From NCBI GenBank assembly GCA_030267565.1, contig BRXU01000017.1:1210501-1274500 (forward strand): 64,000 nt of DNA, read 5' to 3'. How positions within the stretch are numbered: the first letter of the stretch is position 1; each line of letters begins with the position of its first letter. Position numbers and translations under genes: made by a program. Under the pieces are notes generated by a model. It was not told where the DNA came from, did not search any database, and was given only the letters and a program-made list of their open reading frames with translations. The stretch is from Pleodorina starrii. Taxonomy: Eukaryota; Chlorophyta; Chlorophyceae; Chlamydomonadales; Volvocaceae. This document shows positions 9,981-22,359 of the stretch, piece after piece.

Positions 9981-12900
9981 ATGGCGCGGATTGGCCACAT
10001 CGCACTGGCGGCGGCGGTTGCTGTCCTGCTCGGTCTGACAGCGACCGCCCAACCGACAACTCTTAACACGCGTTTTGATGGTTACACGTACGTTTCCAAT
10101 GTCATCGGCTACGTCAACATGACCGCGGATTACTGTGACATTCAGGTGGGCCCGCCCGCAGTGTTTACCCAGCCAGCCATCTTGGCGTCGGATGTACGGC
10201 TTCAAGGGCGTTCCGGTCCATGTCCGCACCTGCATAACGTCAGGTTTTCATGCTGAATTGATATATTATTGCACAAGGCATATGTTATGGATATTAATCC
10301 ATCTCAGCACAAAGATCCAACCCGTTGAGCGAAAACTGATGCCTAATCAGCTGACCACGACCATGCGTACGCTTCAGCATGCTCAGCTCGATTTTCGCAA
10401 TATCATGTTCAAAGATATAATCTTCATGGTCAATTGTTATTTTTCCGCTATTCCCCCTCGTAGGCCGCGATCGCCGCCGGCAACTTCACGTTGGCTCAGG
10501 ACATCTACGCCACCGGCAAGAACTCCTTCTCCGGCCTGGCGCGCCGCACTTTCTACGTAAGACCGTATTTCTCATGTCGTGTGTATATTCATGTTTAGGG
10601 CAGGGCTCATCTTCGACGCCTGAATCCGATTCCAACGCTTCAGCGTGTATTTGATCTTCGATTCGACGACCCTGTCAGCCTGTATGTGTGCTGCCGCGCC
10701 GCCCCGCCCTGCTCGCTTCGTCCGCAGCGCTTCGCTACCTTCGCCCCCGCTGCCGGCGTTGTCGAGCCCCTGCACGATGCCCTGGCCATGGGCCGCAACG
10801 CCACCTGGCTCGATACCATGATCAAGTAAGCGATCAACTGGCTGGGTGGGTGGGGTATAAAGAGAATTCTGCAGCTGAGGAGACGGCGTTAGCCGGTGGG
10901 TGGGGTACGCGAATGGATTCCAGCTATGCATGGGCTGTGTATGCGCTTTTATGTCAGTCGTGGGTCAGTCGTGGATGACGGATTGTTGTCTGGTTGAGAA
11001 CGGCGAAGAACAGCCAAGCAAATTCCAACGCCGCTTGCCAATCATGGCGCATACGCTCGTGTAAGGACATGCGCGCCCCCGCCGTCCTTGCCTCACCTTC
11101 AACCCCACCTCGTAGGGACGCGATGGCCAGGCGCAGGGGCGCTCTCGCTCTGGGGCTCGTCCAGGTGAGTAGGGCTCTATGTCGAGTGTGGCTCACCCCG
11201 CAGGTATCGCCGGGGCGCCTGCTGCGTGTCAGCTTAGTGCGTTCCTGCTGTCCTCACCGAAAACGAACAAATCGATGTGCTTGGAGGCGCTGGAGACAGA
11301 CGCGCCGGCGGACGGACGGCCCTAGCCATGCATCCCCTCTCACAATTCCCAGCCACCTGCACATGCGAGTCCCTCTTTCCTTCTTGAGTCACTCGCTCAC
11401 CGAAGTTGCGGTGGGCCTCTCAGGCCCATTCGATCAGCCTCCCGCCGCCCGCTCGCTCCAACTAATAACCGCCCCGCCTCGTTTCTTCTCTGCTTCTGCT
11501 GCTGCAGGTCGCCGCGCTCAAGTACTTCCTGCATGAGGTCGATGAGGGCTTCACCAAGGTCTCCATTTACCTGAACGACACCGTCAACAACGCCGTCCTC
11601 ATCGACGACCTCACCGGTACGTCGTACGTGCCGTACCAGCCTGCTGGGCGGGTGCGCGGCCGACAGCTGCGTCCGATCCGTGGGTTTATTGGCACGCGGG
11701 CCATCCGGCCACCTGCAGGCGCGCGCCTGCTCCCTCTGCCTTGAGTGCCCGACCGCTTTCTTTGGGTCCGAACCGGTGTGCGCGTGTTACATAGGAAGGC
11801 GGCCGCCTTGCCGTCCTCCGCTTCGGTAATCGGTATAGAGGTTCCGTTGGAGTGGCCGCTCGGTCGTGCTTGCACCCTAACACGGACGTCCTTTCCGCGC
11901 CTGCGCACTGCATCCCGCTCACTCGCCCGCGTGTAATCTCCCGCCCGCCCCATCCATCCGCTCACCCATCCGTCCACATACAGGCGCCCCCCATAACGTG
12001 GATGAGGCCTTTGCGCTGTGGGCGGGCGGCAGCCCCAGGGCCTGCGCCACTCTGTCTGGCTGGGCCGCCCGTCTGGGTGCCGATCTGGACACCACCTTCG
12101 CCAACCGTTCCTACGTCAACAGTGCCATGACCCTGGCCCTGAACGAGCTGCTCGCCAACTCGCGCACGGGTACGTGCCATGCATGCGCATACCCACCTCC
12201 CTATTAAATAAGTTACTGTCGTACTTGTAAACGAGCGAGGCGCGGCGGGCGGGGACAAATGGGTCGCTCTTGTCAGCGGGGCCGCTGCGACAACGCTATT
12301 TCATCATACGACAAGCAAGGAGCATGCCTCAGCCAGCAAGCTCGCCCGGTTTCGCTTGCTTGATCGGCGGCTTGCCATCTCCCTGCCGTGCTTGCAGGCA
12401 GCCGTGAGCCGTACAACGTGACCCGCTTCCTCGTCCAGCGCCACCTCACCGTGCTGGGCCTCCAGGGTGTCATGCACTCGGCCTACCTCGCGCAGGCGGC
12501 CGCGGCCTGCAAGCGCCCCACTGCTCAGATTGATGACGCCAAGGTGCGCGCGGTAGTACATGGGGATACCGGGGGGCATATGGCCAGCCAGCCAGCCAAC
12601 CAGACACGCATCGCCGGGGAACCCGGGCCCCGACTCGCACACGCACGTTCATGGATACATCGCATTGTGTCACGTGAATCCTGCGGCCCAAGTGCGTGTG
12701 TCTCTCCATCTAGCCACGCTTTGTGTTGACACGTATGTATGTACGCGCCCATGCTTGCGTGTGTGTGCATATGTGTTCGTACGCGCGTGTCTTGCGGCCG
12801 TTACATTCGTTCAGGCATGCCTTTGCGCGTCCCCGTGCGTGTGTGTCGGTGCGCAGGCTGCCGTCGCCGTGCACTGGACGTACCTGCGGCCCCTGCTGGC

Positions 12901-13329
12901 GGCGCGCAGGGCCCCAGCCGCCGACATCAAGAAGATTGAGGATGCCGTGTTCGCGGCCAGCCCCAGCTCCCAGACGGTCCTGACAGCAGTCCGGTAAGTG
13001 ACACGACAGCTGATCGATGGCACCCGTACCTTTCGTTGGATGACAGTTTTTGTCCTCTGCTACGTAATCACAGATGCGTGCCGATTGCTGCTGCGTGCGT
13101 ACACGTCTCGCGCGCGCCGGCAAGGCACGCAATCTCCAGCAGCTTGCTATGCCTCCGGTGTCCATCATGCATGCCTGCACCCCTCCCGCCGTGGTCGCTG
13201 CACATGCTTGCGTGCGTGCGCAGAGCCGTGCTCCCAAGCCTTGGCATCCGGGTCAACGAGGTTGGCGCGCCTGTCTTCGAGTCCGTCACGGCTGGCTGGA
13301 ACTGCAGGGCGACTGTGATGAGGCCGTGA
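9981..13329 (+). CDS. FEA: FEA1/H43-like secreted iron-assimilation protein, gene A, 9 exons, 362 aa
   Basis: Exons: 9981-10145, 10464-10556, 10728-10825, 11116-11164, 11508-11616, 11984-12169, 12398-12543, 12857-12993, 13224-13329. The protein starts with a signal peptide (hydrophobic core AAAVAVLLGLTATA, cleavage near residue 23). The body resembles the low-iron-inducible periplasmic Fea1 family: YTYVSNVIGYVNMT near the N-terminus, KYFLHEVDEGF centrally, and NVDEAFALWAGG, which aligns with the family's W/V-DEA/G-FY block. FEA proteins are abundant in the periplasm of iron-starved Chlamydomonas and help iron uptake. They are also known as the high-CO2-induced protein H43. Several N-glycosylation sequons (NMT, NFT, NAT, NDT, NRS, NVT) fit secretion. 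TGTAA is at 13898-13902. The family assignment is from memory of sequence patterns and not from a search. Confidence 0.8.
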
Positions 13330-13897
13330 ATGGACGCACGGGCAGAGGGCTAAAGGCCCTGACGGTACCTATTTATGAAGCTACCTTCCTCCCTCGCTTA
13401 AGCCTCGATGGCTGGGCTGCCAGCGCATCCTATCGGTGTGGCTTACGCCCGGGCGTGCGTGCGTGATCCGGCTTTCAGCTGCGATTCGGATGCGTTACGA
13501 CGGCGGACCTGATTAATCGTCAGCGTGCGTCGATGCATGTGTGTGACGGAGTGCCTGAAGAAGGCCCAGCAGCAAGCCACGGATTTCCTTTCCTACGTTT
13601 CATCTTTGTTTGCGGAGTGAGTTTCGCTCGGGCGGGTGGTAGAGGATACCTTTGGCGTGCGCGTTGCTGGCTGCTGGTTGGCTAGTTAGGTAGCGACTGT
13701 GAAGTGCATTGCCTGAAGCTGTCTGATAACTATCAGCAGCTGAGTGCGCCGAACATGCCAGCCGTCTTACCCGGAGCGGGTCGAGGCGGGGTACTTTGAT
13801 AGCCATTAGGGCGTCGGTGCAACAACAATTTTGTAGTGCTTCTGTGAATGCTGAGACAGGCATTTCGCCACGGCGGCTCAAACCCTGTTCCACCGAC

Positions 13898-13902
13898 TGT
13901 AA
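13898..13902 (+). terminator. TGTAA poly(A) signal for FEA-like gene A
   Basis: First TGTAA after the stop at 13329. It implies a 3' UTR of about 570 nt. Confidence 0.6.
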
Positions 13903-15200
13903 CGCCTACCGTACGGTATCTATCTTCAATCGTTCTTCCATTGCGGCGCGTGCGGTCCCTACCGGCCTACCCTTATTACCGTGATGGGTGCACCATCCAT
14001 CTGGGCGTGAGGCTGGCAATCAAGCCAGCTGCGGTTCATCTTCGTTATCCCGGAGCGGAGTCGTCGCTTCATCGGTTTATTACGGCCGCGGTCCCGATGA
14101 CATCGGCTGATCACTCTTCCGGGGCCGGACCATTCAGGAAAGGCGGGCAGTCAGCCGTGCCCCGACTGATTTTGTTCAAGGGGCGGCTTCAGGTTTCGCT
14201 AGTTTAGATGCCGGGGGCCCGGTCAGGAAGCCCTAGTTGCGGCTAGCACATACCCGCCCAACAGGCCGCGAGTCTCCCTCACGCCGAGCGGGGTCTGCTT
14301 GGTCCGTGCTGTCTGGGGCTGCGGAGCTCCTCCTGCCATGGTAGGTCGTTTCGGTCGTTTCCGGTGCAGTGCTCAGCAAGTTAGCGATCTAGCTCTGCGT
14401 TGGGGTCGGACGAGCGCTCCGGAACCCACTGTTTCAAACACAGCAAACAGCTCCCTATGGAAAGTCAATGCGGTGTCGGGCACCAGGTCTTCCTTCGTCG
14501 CTCGGCCAGCTCGGCCTTTGCCGGTAATTGTCGGTGGCGATGCGTTTGGTTGGGTTGCGTTTGTGTGGGTTCACAGCTCGTTTGGTTGCAACTCGCTTTA
14601 TGTATGTGCAGGAATCACTGTACGATGCGACATGGATATTACTGCATCTGTACCCAACCCGGAAGTCGCTAGCGGCCAAAGCAGAAAGCACGCTATAATA
14701 CGGTACCGGTACGCCATCATTCGTAGCTCCTAAGAACTGCAGACTGCACTCTATCCTACCTTGTTTTGAATATGCTAGCCGTTAATTGCTGTTCATTTTA
14801 CAAATGTTATAATTTAGGATTCGATTGTTAACGAGTTACAAGGGGAACCGGCTGTCGACCGAAAACGGCCAACCGTCATGACAGTTGCAAAGGGCCGCAC
14901 TCCGCACCAACTTCCGCCTTGTTCATTATAAGAAAACAATTCTTAAAATTATAATCAGCGCCCATCATTTTGATGAGTGATATGGTCATGTACCTGCACA
15001 ATTCGGTCGCTGAAGATTATAACAATTTCTTAACCGCAATGCAATCCAGTGGGTAGGAATTGGGCATTAGATTTCAACCATAACCATGCAAATGTGCGGG
15101 AGCACGTATCGGCGCGCGGCGCGCTTGCGGCTTGTCTGCCCTGAACAGCCGGAACCTCCAACGTGACTGACTGGCGTGCGCATGGCGCGTGCTGCGATAC
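13903..15200. other. Intergenic region between the two FEA-like genes
   Basis: No exon supported. The part from about 14740 to 15070 is clearly AT-richer than its surroundings. The distal promoter of gene B lies here. Confidence 0.4.
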
Positions 15201-15210
15201 CCCAAGGCAT

Positions 15211-15218
15211 TATAAGAA
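15211..15218 (+). promoter_or_regulatory. TATA box of FEA-like gene B
   Basis: TATAAGAA lies 70 bp upstream of the ATG at 15289, almost the same spacing as in gene A. A CGCGTG (CACGCG on the other strand) sits a little upstream. I did not find the TGGCA core in the proximal region. Confidence 0.6.
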
Positions 15219-15288
15219 GGAAGCATGCTAATCAATTGCAAAACAATTTTTCTTTGAATCGGACGACAATTTCTTCCAACGGTAAAGG

Positions 15289-18200
15289 ATGTTGCATCAT
15301 CGTGTGACATTTGCCCTTGTTATGGCTGCGGCGGCCATCCTTTGCGCCGCCAATGCGCAGCCCACTACGTTAAATACGCGCTTTGAGGGGTTTAGTTATG
15401 TTTCAAATGTGATCGGCTACGTCAACATGACGATCGACTACTGCGATATGCAGGTACGTCGATTGATCGGCCGATTGATCGGCCGGATTAATCGCACCTC
15501 CATCGCGCTGGCTTAGTTGCCCTGAACCATGTATGAACGTCATGTGAAAAATATCCTTCACACAGTACATGATTTTGATTAGCCGCGCAGTCCTTGGAAA
15601 AAGACCGTGCGCCGCCCTCCTGCGATCGCGACGGTCGCGCGTGCTGACGGCATGTGTTCATGCGTGTGTTCGTCGAGCCCTGTCGACCAGTCTGCGGTAA
15701 CCCATGTTGCCGGACCCCTACCTACGTAGCCAACAACCCCCTAGCATTTCGGGTGGAAAAGTCCTGCCACGCGGAAGTTACTGTTGAGTTTAACAGCTGC
15801 ACTGAATGATGAAACCCCGCCACTTGCCTAATTGCCTGCCTGTGCCTGCATTTCACCCGTCCAGGCTGCGATCGCCGCCGGCAACTTCACGGCGGCCCAT
15901 GACATCTACGCCACTGGCAAGAACTCCTTCTCGGGCCTGGCGCGCCGCACTTTCTACGTAAGTAATGATGGTTATCAGCTCGCGTGCTATTGCTCCGTCG
16001 ATCTGGGGACCTGCGTGTGCGCAAGAGTCTTGCACGAGCGCGGGTGGATCCCCTGCTGCTGCGATCCCCCATCTAACCAATGCCCTGCTGTGCAATCCAC
16101 TGTGATAATCCCCCATCCCCCATCCCCTGCTATCGGCCGCGAATCCGTCTCCTACCTTGTGACCGCTATCCCTTACTTGTCCTTTCGCTCCTACCTCCCG
16201 GGTTGGCTCTACCTACCTCGCAGCGCTTTGCCACCTTCGCCCCCGCCGCCGGCGTTGTTGAGCCGCTGCACGACGCCTTAACCATGGGCCGCAACGCCAC
16301 CTGGCTGGATGCCATGATCAAGTAAGTACGGTAGATGGTTTCGGCGCGCGTCCATCCGCCGCACCAGTTACCCGGTGGTAGTAATGTCCGCATGTTACAG
16401 TGGATGGCCCTATCTAGATACCTAGATCTCTCCGGACGAGCAAGCTGCAGCCAGCGAGCCAGTCCAGTAGAGCAATGGGGTGTGCCCGGAATGCGCGCGC
16501 CGAGTGGTAAACGTCCTGAGCGTCCGGCCTCCTGCGCGAGGCCACTCCACCCGCGGTCGAATAGTTGGTGATGAAGGGATCGCTTCATGTGCTGCTGCTG
16601 CACGCAGGGATGCAATGGCCCAGCGCAATGGCCCGCTGGCGCTGGGTCTCATCCAGGTATGTGGGAAATGGTGCGTGCGTGGGGACATGGATGTGTGCTC
16701 TCGGGCCCCTTAGCATCAATGACGCTATCGCCGGCGTGTGAAGCCGGCACCACCTATCTACCACGCCCCGATGATGCCGTCCGGATGAAATAGGTTAACG
16801 CTTGTTGTAACTTGGCGCACCAACCAAGGAGCTGGAGTGCAGGGGGCGGCGTGTGCCGTGCGCTGCTGCCTCGCCCGTCGGGCCAGGGCAGCGGGGTTGG
16901 TTTAAATAGGACGGCCCCATTGCTCCCATTACCATCGCCGGTGCGCGGCCATCCATGCACTCACGCACGTGCATCGCGCTTTCCTTCCCAACTACCGCAC
17001 TTACACGTCACAGTGGCCGCCTTGTACGCGTTCTGCCTTCCATTCAGCCTCGCTCCCGCCGCCCGCTCGCTCCAACTAATAACCGCCCCGCCTCGTTTCT
17101 TCTCTGCTTCTACTGCCAGGTCGCCGCGCTCAAGTACTTCCTTCATGAAGTCGATGAGGGCTTCAACAAGGTCTCCACCTACCTGAACGACACCGTCAAC
17201 AACGAAGTTCTGATTAGCGATGCTTCGGGTGCGTACGCGTGTGTGCGTGCGGCGGCTCAACTCTGCCTCTCCACCCCTGACCTACCCGGGCGGTCCTTTT
17301 CGCACTCTTGCACGCACGAGTGCACCCTTTCTTACCCCCCTCCCCCACCACACACGCGCGCTTAGCTCCTCCCTCAAATCCATTCCCATCCGCCCGCCTG
17401 CCCGCCCCTGCGCGCTGCCGCCCGCTCGCCCGCTCTTAATCTATATCTCCCGCCCGCCCCATCCATCCATCCATCCATCCACTCACCCATCCGTCCACAT
17501 ACAGGCGCCCCCCACAACGTGGATGAGGCCTTTGCGCTGTGGGCCGGTGGCAACCCCACCGCCTGCGCCACTCTGTCTGGCTGGGCCGCCCGTCTGGGTG
17601 CCGATCTGGACACCACGTTCCTGGGCACGTCCTACCTTAACAGCGCCATGACCCTGGCCCTGAACGAGCTGCTGGCCACGTCGCGCTCAGGTAGGCTTGG
17701 ACGCTTGGACGCTCAGCAGGGTGTTTCCCTCCGCCTTCAGTCCACGGTTTTGGCTACTCACTTCGCAGCCAGAAGCACACCCCTGCCGTACCCTGCCGTA
17801 CCCTGTCGTACTGTGGACTATTATAGCTAGGGCTACATAAATAAAGCGACGACCCGAAAATATTTGTTCCCACCGGCGACAAGCGACTGACGACGCCATA
17901 CATCATTCCGTACACCCCGTCCTCCCCTCGCTGTCCCCCCAGCGGACCTCTCGCCGTACAATGCCACTCGCTTCATGGTCCAGCGCTACGTGACAGTGAT
18001 GGGCCTGCAGGGAGTCATGCGCTGGGCCTACCGGGCACAGGCTGCCACGGCTTGCAAGCGCCCGGCGGCGCAGATTGCGGAAGCCAAGGTGAGCCATCCA
18101 GCAGAGCGTACAGCAGAACGTACGTGCGTACCTCGAAGCCAGGTCGTACAGCGTCCGTACGTGCGCCACAGGGCACACATGCCATGACCAGATCGATTGA

Positions 18201-19102
18201 CGCACCTGCCTGCCCACCTGCCCACCTGCATGCCTGCCTGCCTGTCTGTCTGTCCGCAGGCCATGGTGGCAGTGCACTGGACCTACCTGCACCCCATGCT
18301 GAAGGCTCGCAACGTGCGCGACAACCTCATCCACGCACTGCACGAGACCCTCACGGCGCCCACCACCAGCTACCCGCGCGTGCTGTCAGCCATTCGGTGA
18401 GTGCCTATTTAGCTATTAAGCAACTGTGAAGCCAAAAAGATCCCTGCATGAACGCGCGCGTGCAGGCCGTGGGGGCCATACCGGGGGCCTCGGGGGTTTG
18501 GGGGTTTTACCTCACCACGAAGGTGGTTGCCGTGCACCTGAGTGCCGTACGCACGTGGTGGGGGCTGGGTGGCAGAGCACCGGCCTTCGTAGAGGCCCGC
18601 CCGCCCGAGTACAGGAGGGAGGGACAGGAGCGAGGCTGCGAGGGGACTAGTGCGGCGAACGCCGGGAGGGGCGAGGAGTGCGTGCACTGAAGTACAAAGG
18701 TGCTCACCGTTGCGGAAGCCTTCACCACCGCCAACATGCTGACTTATCGCGCACATAACGTGTGCATGATCATCAGGCATTGATAGATCGATCCATTGCG
18801 CCTAGCCTCCCACCGAGGCACCGCGCAACACGCCGCATGACGACCCACCATCTCCTGGCAGTGTCTCTACCCCTCCATCGTTCATACCATACGTGCCGCC
18901 GTGAAGTTCTTACCGCCGTCCTCCGCGCTCGTCCGTCCGTCTGCCGTGGCCGTTTACGTGCAGGGCGATTGTCTCGGCCATGGGTCGGCGGATGTCTGAG
19001 ATCGGCGCGCCGCGCTTCGACCGCATCACCGCCGGTTGGACCAACTGCAGCGCGACCGTCGTGGAGCAGGCGGGGGCCGCGGCCGGGCGGCGTCGGCTCT
19101 AA
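15289..19102 (+). CDS. FEA: FEA1/H43-like secreted iron-assimilation protein, gene B, 9 exons, 373 aa
   Basis: Exons: 15289-15453, 15865-15957, 16224-16321, 16608-16656, 17120-17228, 17505-17690, 17943-18088, 18260-18396, 18964-19102. The first eight exons have exactly the same lengths as in gene A (165, 93, 98, 49, 109, 186, 146, 137) and all eight introns keep position and phase, so this is a tandem duplicate. A signal peptide (VMAAAAILCAANA) is followed by FSYVSNVIGYVNMT, KYFLHEVDEGF and NVDEAFALWAGG. The proteins are nearly identical over exons 2, 3, 5 and 6 and diverge in the C-terminal third. Gene B ends with an extra basic tail (AGRRRL). Secreted to the periplasm by inference. The nearest TGTAA is far downstream at 19995-19999. 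Confidence 0.8.
17458..17483. repeat. (CATC)n microsatellite in intron 5 of FEA-like gene B
   Basis: Runs of CATC expanded relative to the same place in gene A (about 11951-11960), just upstream of the exon 6 acceptor. Confidence 0.75.
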
Positions 19103-19994
19103 CGCATCGACATCGGTCTTAACGACATCATTTCGTCGGCCGCGATTACCGGTAGCTAACCACCCTTGCGCGCGTGCGTGGCTACGCGTCGATTGATTGC
19201 CCTGATAGATTCCGTGTGAGACAGACGGCACACACGGCACCAGCGAATGAAACGGATGATGGTTTCTGATGCAGGTTGTCACGCCGCATTACCGTACTCG
19301 CTGTGTTTCACACACTCTGAGCACCAAAACTCATTCAACTAACTATGAACGCGGCTAAATGATGGAGGGCGCATGGATGGATGTGGGGCTTCGTTGTTCG
19401 GTCCCTTGCTTGCGTGCATGTGTTGCTGTTCCGGGGAGGGAGGGTGGCGTGCGTGACTGCGTGGTCACCTACCTACGCCCGTTTGTTGCGTTCGCGGGGT
19501 TGCTCGATTGTGTGCATGACGTGACGATTGTTCTGTCGGATATTGGATGACCGCGTGCGTCGGGTAGCGTGCTTGTTCTATCTGCGTGTTTATTTTGTCT
19601 TGTGACTTCGGACTTCCAGCAAGGTGGGGTGCGTGCGTGTTTGGAGCAGGTTGCAGATAGATTACCCGACCCGCCTCTGGCGGCGGTCGGAGGTATGTAG
19701 GGTATCAGCAGCAGGATTGTGGACGCGAGGCATCCATGTTGTAGGTAGCAGGTTGGATGAGCGAGCGATGAACTTGACTTCCTTCAAGATAGAGCGGGCC
19801 TTTCCCCGATTTACTAATTCCTCGCTCGAGCGAGACATTTTTTCTTACCACCCGCCAATTTCGCATTCTCCCTATTACAGTGGCCGATTTATTTTCTTTA
19901 TAATGCTGGCGTCCGTGCGTCCCATTTCCCATACACTGCTGCTGGGTGCCCATTCCGATGGATGGAATTCTCGGTGAGCAATTACGATCTTATT

Positions 19995-19999
19995 TGTAA
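19995..19999 (+). terminator. TGTAA poly(A) signal, FEA-like gene B
   Basis: First TGTAA after 19102. The resulting 3' UTR (about 890 nt) is long but possible. Another TGTAA follows at about 20066. Confidence 0.45.
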
Positions 20000-20470
20000 C
20001 AAATGCGACTATGACCACCGCCGGAGGTTCCGAAGCGAGGGCTTGATGGAGCCCGATGGAGCCCACCTGTAACGATCCCTAACGATCCGCCACTACCCCT
20101 CACTACCGAAGGAAGGTCCAGACGCCCACGCAACCACCGGGACAACTGAACGCGCATTGATTAGATATGCAACGAACACGGCTTACCTGCTCGCAAATAT
20201 GCGCATAACGACGGTTTTAGTTCTGGTCGGGCAGGAAGGCGGGAACCCCAACGCAGCACGATCGAAATACGGCAAAGATTGATGCCCACACAACACCGTT
20301 AACAAAGCTTGTATGCCGTGGCAGGACACAAGGAAGGAGACTACCTGCATGCATGGTTACTCGCAACGATTGATTGCAACAACTTGTACTTTTTCTTCGC
20401 TTCTCGCCCCGAACCGCAAACAAAGAACCTTGTTCAGCTGCTCCCGGCCACAATCAACGTACCGAAAACA

Positions 20471-20764
20471 ATGTCGGGCCTTTCCGGCTGGGGCGGCGGC
20501 TGCGCGGATGCCGGCGCCGGGCGAGACATCGGCGACAGCCTCCCCCAGCACCACCCGCTCCGCGACGACAACTACGCGGCCCCTCCCACAACAGCTGGCG
20601 ATGCGGCCAATGCTACCGGCACCACCACCGCCAGCAAGCCAGTCGCCCAAGCGATGGACGACGGCGGCGGGGGCGGCGGGGGCGGCGAGCAGTACTCGGC
20701 GCGAAGCCGGCCGGCCCGGGCTGCGGGAATCGACCCGGGCCCCGCCTACGACTTGTTCGAGTGA
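20471..20764 (+). CDS. Possible single-exon small protein, 97 aa, unrecognised
   Basis: An ATG at 20471 opens a Gly/Ala/Asp-rich frame beginning MSGLSGWGGGCADAGAG and ending PAYDLFE, with an 8-Gly run. It has no signal peptide, membrane helix or motif I know. No good splice donor lies near its end, and no TGTAA follows for nearly 2 kb (the next is inside the retrotransposon at 22741). GC-rich composition alone can give such a frame, so this is a weak candidate. Confidence 0.25.
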   Translation: MSGLSGWGGGCADAGAGRDIGDSLPQHHPLRDDNYAAPPTTAGDAANATGTTTASKPVAQAMDDGGGGGGGGEQYSARSRPARAAGIDPGPAYDLFE

Positions 20765-21477
20765 TTGATTTCAGGGGCGCTGCGCGCATACGGAGCCCAA
20801 AGTCGCATGCGCTCGACTGTATGCACAGATGGTATCACCCATGCAGGTAGTCGCGTCGTTGCTATTAGAGCAGCTGGCGGGTGCGTGGACGCACCACTCA
20901 TTCGAGCGCAGCTGTGCTTCATGCTCTTCATGACACGCGAGGCCCTTTGGTGGATTGATTCCAGCAGTTTCGGGGACTTGAGATCGAGCTTTCATTCAAT
21001 AGTATGTTTTTTGTTGTAGAATATGTGACTTCGGCGGCGGCGCGTGGCTGGAAACGATGTCTGGGCCGCGCGCCGTCTCGAGCGTGGCGGCGTCACCCCG
21101 TGGGTCAGGGTCGTCCTCGCGCGTCCGAGGTAGGATTGTGGTCGCCGCCCAACCTTCGAAGACGGCACCATGTCCATTGAAGAGGCTCGGTACGAGTGTA
21201 TGGTTGAATGGCTGCTTCGTTGCTGAGGTCTTGCGTCGTCTTAGAAGACGTCGCTCGCTCACTTCTTGGGCACTGGGGACCGCTGCTGATTAATCGGTAG
21301 CAGCAGCGCCTTGTCAAGATTCATGTTGACTTTATGCAGAACTAGCCGGCAGAATCACTCATTTGGGAGTGCCGAATCATGGTGAGGGACCGGTGCTCTT
21401 GTAGGTCGTACTATTTCGGAAAATAGTACGGCACGCATGCTCCAGCGCCGACGACCTGAAAGTGGCCTGACCGTCGG
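20765..21477. other. Intergenic, no gene supported; contains a strong hairpin
   Basis: Nothing coding is convincing here. A perfect inverted repeat GTACTATTT-cgga-AAATAGTAC lies at 21408-21429, about 50 bp before the retrotransposon target site. Confidence 0.4.
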
Positions 21478-21489
21478 CCTAATATTTCC

Positions 21490-22359
21490 GGCAGCTGGGT
21501 GGCGGCGGCCCGGCAGGTCGCGGCCGGCCAGGTGGCTGTGCCGCCCGCCCGGGAGGCTTGGGCGGCGCTGCTGCAGGGGCTCGCCTGGTGCCCTGCGGGC
21601 GGCCCGTTCACACCTGTCCTGGGCACCTCCGTCAAGCGTGGCACCCACCTGCAGCTAGCTGAGGCGTACCATGACTTGAAGGCGCGCCATGAGGACTTCC
21701 TCGCGGACGCGCATGAGGGCCCGGTGCCGCCGCTAGCGTTTGCGGCTTTCCGGGACACCCTGCGCCGCCTCTGGCGGCTGCGGTGGGAAAATGACCACAA
21801 AGAGGCGCTCTGGCGGCTGGCGGTGCATGGCATCACGGGGTTCCCGCTGTTGCGCGGGCAGGCGGGTCGTGGGAGGGCTGCCTGCTGCCCCTGCGGTGCG
21901 CCGATTACACAGGCTGGACGGTGCTGGGTCCGTCGGCACCTGTTTTGGGACTGCTTTGTTGCCCGCACCCTGCGTGAGGAACTGGAGGCGGTGTTGGGGG
22001 CCCCGGGCGACTCGGTGCTGCAGCGGGTTCATCTGTGGCTCGTGTCGCCCCCTCCGGGGATCTGTCCCTGTGTCTGGGATGTTGTGGCTTTGGCAGCCCT
22101 GGCAGCGCTGGAACGGGGCCGCCAACGCATGTACCGGGGTGGCGCCCCCGCTGCCCCGCTTGCTCGGGCTCAGTTGGTCGGCATTGGTGCTGCGGTTGTG
22201 GCAGACTTCTGGGCCCGTGTCGCGTCGTTTGCAGCCCTAGGGATGGTACCGGATGGCTGGGAGACGGTCCCGGCATCCCACCCATTCCTGGCCAACCGGG
22301 CGGACCGTGTTGTGTTTGTCGGTCCTCCAGACACTGGGGCCCCCCCCGATTCCCCCTGA
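21490..22359 (+). pseudogene. C-terminal remnant of LINE ORF2
   Basis: The frame opens at the element's truncated 5' end and has no proper start codon. It encodes about 289 residues with W/L/G-rich spacing and a zinc-knuckle-like CPCG...HLFWDC. It should not be annotated as a host gene. Confidence 0.75.

Noticed and set aside
13850..14733. Plus-strand frames of 119-144 aa after FEA-like gene A
   Set aside because: No splice partners, no family similarity, and they overlap the 3' UTR and intergenic DNA.
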